Source of the DNA: Burkholderia sp. D-99
Lineage (GTDB): Bacteria; Pseudomonadota; Gammaproteobacteria; Burkholderiales; Burkholderiaceae
DNA: 64,000 nucleotides
Assembly (NCBI RefSeq): GCF_011605345.1
Contig: NZ_JAAOXM010000006.1
Coordinates: 62,001 to 126,000 of the forward strand
Reading direction: 5' to 3'
In this document: positions 63,246 through 64,000 of the stretch, piece after piece
How the letters are laid out: each line of letters begins with the position of its first letter
Numbering within the stretch: the first letter of the stretch is position 1
The notes under the pieces: model-generated
The model's input: the letters and a program-made list of their open reading frames with translations, nothing else
Database searches by the model: none
What the model was told of the DNA's origin: nothing
Position numbers and translations under genes: made by a program

Positions 63246-64000
63246 TCATACCATCGCGCGTGCACCGTCCCGACCGTCGCCGGGTTTGTCCGGTGCGGGC
63301 GCGGCACGATGGACCCGGCTCGACAGCAGCGTCGCGAGCACGATGCACGCGCCGCCCGCCCACTCGCGCGCGGTCGGCAGCTCGTTCGCGAACACCCACG
63401 CCGACAGCGCGGTGATCACGATCTCGAACAGCATGATGATCGACGCCCGGTTCGCCGGCACGCGCGCGAGCCCGTACTGTACGAGCAGGTTGTTCGACGC
63501 CATCGTCACGCCGATCGCGACGATGATCAGCGCGGCGACGCCGAGCGGGCCGCCCGCCGGCGCGGCCGGCAGCCCCTCGAACAGCGACGCGATCGCGCCG
63601 AACACGGCCGCGCCGCCGAACAGCGTCGCGGTGCGCATCTCCGCGCGCATTTCCGGCAGCTCGCGGCTCGCCTTGATCACGAGCACGTTGCTCATCGCAA
63701 AGCTCAGCCCGGCAGCGAGGCCGGCCCACTCGGCCGGGCTGGCCGGCAGCGGCAAGCCGAGCGTCGGCGACCACAGCATCAGCATCGCGCCGCCGATCGA
63801 CAGCACCGCGAGCCCCGCGCCGGCCCAGGTCAGCCGCTCGCGCAGCAGGAAGTGCGCGTAGATCGCGGTCCACGCGGGGGTCAGGTAGAACAGCAGCATC
63901 ACGCGCAGCACCTCGCCGTGGATCGTGCCCCACACGAACCCGAGGTTCGTCACGCCGGCCGTCACCGCGATGCCGGGCAGCACCCAGTGCCAGCGCAGCG
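63246..64000 (-). CDS. EamA/DMT family transporter, N-terminus beyond the window
   Basis: The frame stays open to the right edge, so this gene is cut at its 5' end. The visible 250 residues or so contain about eight helices in EamA repeats: ITVAGVTNLGFVWGT-like start (GIAVTAGVTNLGFVWGTIHG), VMLLFYLTPAWTAIYAHFLL and IIMLFEIVITALSAWVFANE. It is a carrier of the drug/metabolite superfamily of unknown substrate. It is in the same direction as smc, 139 bases upstream. Confidence 0.88.
   Translation of the reverse strand, partial: LRWHWVLPGIAVTAGVTNLGFVWGTIHGEVLRVMLLFYLTPAWTAIYAHFLLRERLTWAGAGLAVLSIGGAMLMLWSPTLGLPLPASPAEWAGLAAGLSFAMSNVLVIKASRELPEMRAEMRTATLFGGAAVFGAIASLFEGLPAAPAGGPLGVAALIIVAIGVTMASNNLLVQYGLARVPANRASIIMLFEIVITALSAWVFANELPTAREWAGGACIVLATLLSSRVHRAAPAPDKPGDGRDGARAMV

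Overview
This window is chromosomal DNA of a high-GC betaproteobacterium. The gene content and order (the rpsB-tsf-pyrH-frr-uppS-cdsA-dxr-rseP-bamA-skp-lpxD-fabZ-lpxA-lpxB-rnhB-trmH run, smc-zipA-ligA-def, guaB-x-guaA, divergent ppsA/ppsR) and the protein sequences point to Burkholderia, most likely the cepacia complex, main chromosome. The genus call comes from recognition; no database search was run.

Region 1 (1-15.2 kb) is accessory metabolism and regulation. At the left edge an FCD-type GntR regulator precedes an NCS1 permease and the start of an Asp/Glu (hydantoin-type) racemase, which together look like a hydantoin, allantoin or nucleobase uptake operon. Then come ldcA, tadA and a DUF1992 gene. 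Next is a divergent cluster: an MFS carrier (-) faces a HutC-type GntR gene, an AprA-like flavoprotein, an 8-cysteine ferredoxin, a HEAT-repeat protein and a DUF971 protein (+). This looks like a substrate-inducible redox module of unknown substrate and is the best candidate here for an undescribed system. A beta-hydroxyacid dehydrogenase, a Nudix hydrolase, YjaB, a TetR/DJ-1 divergent pair with a perfect operator, and a DEDDh exonuclease follow.

Region 2 (15.2-17.96 kb) is an AT-richer insert next to the 3' end of guaA. It carries one GH18-jacalin protein without a signal peptide, about 0.96 kb with no recognisable gene, and an inverted repeat a few bases from the guaA stop. It looks like a decayed genomic island.

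Region 3 (18-33.7 kb) holds guaA, a small membrane protein gene and guaB; a DUF899/DUF2182 pair divergent from a regulator and a beta-propeller gene; an EamA transporter; rnfH-ratA opposite smpB; nfeD-qmcA; and ppsA with its bifunctional regulator ppsR.

Region 4 (33.7-49.8 kb, all minus) is the large housekeeping run for translation factors, isoprenoid and phospholipid synthesis, outer-membrane assembly and lipid A. Many joints overlap by 4 bases or have short gaps. An intercistronic terminator hairpin lies between rpsB and tsf, and rpsB has a long leader with a good promoter.

Region 5 (49.8-64 kb) has map, glnD and a 23S-type pseudouridine synthase with seven 45-residue tandem repeats in its N-terminal extension (all +). 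These converge on def-ligA-zipA-smc (-). A second EamA transporter is cut by the right edge. No rRNA, tRNA, CRISPR array or intact insertion sequence was seen.
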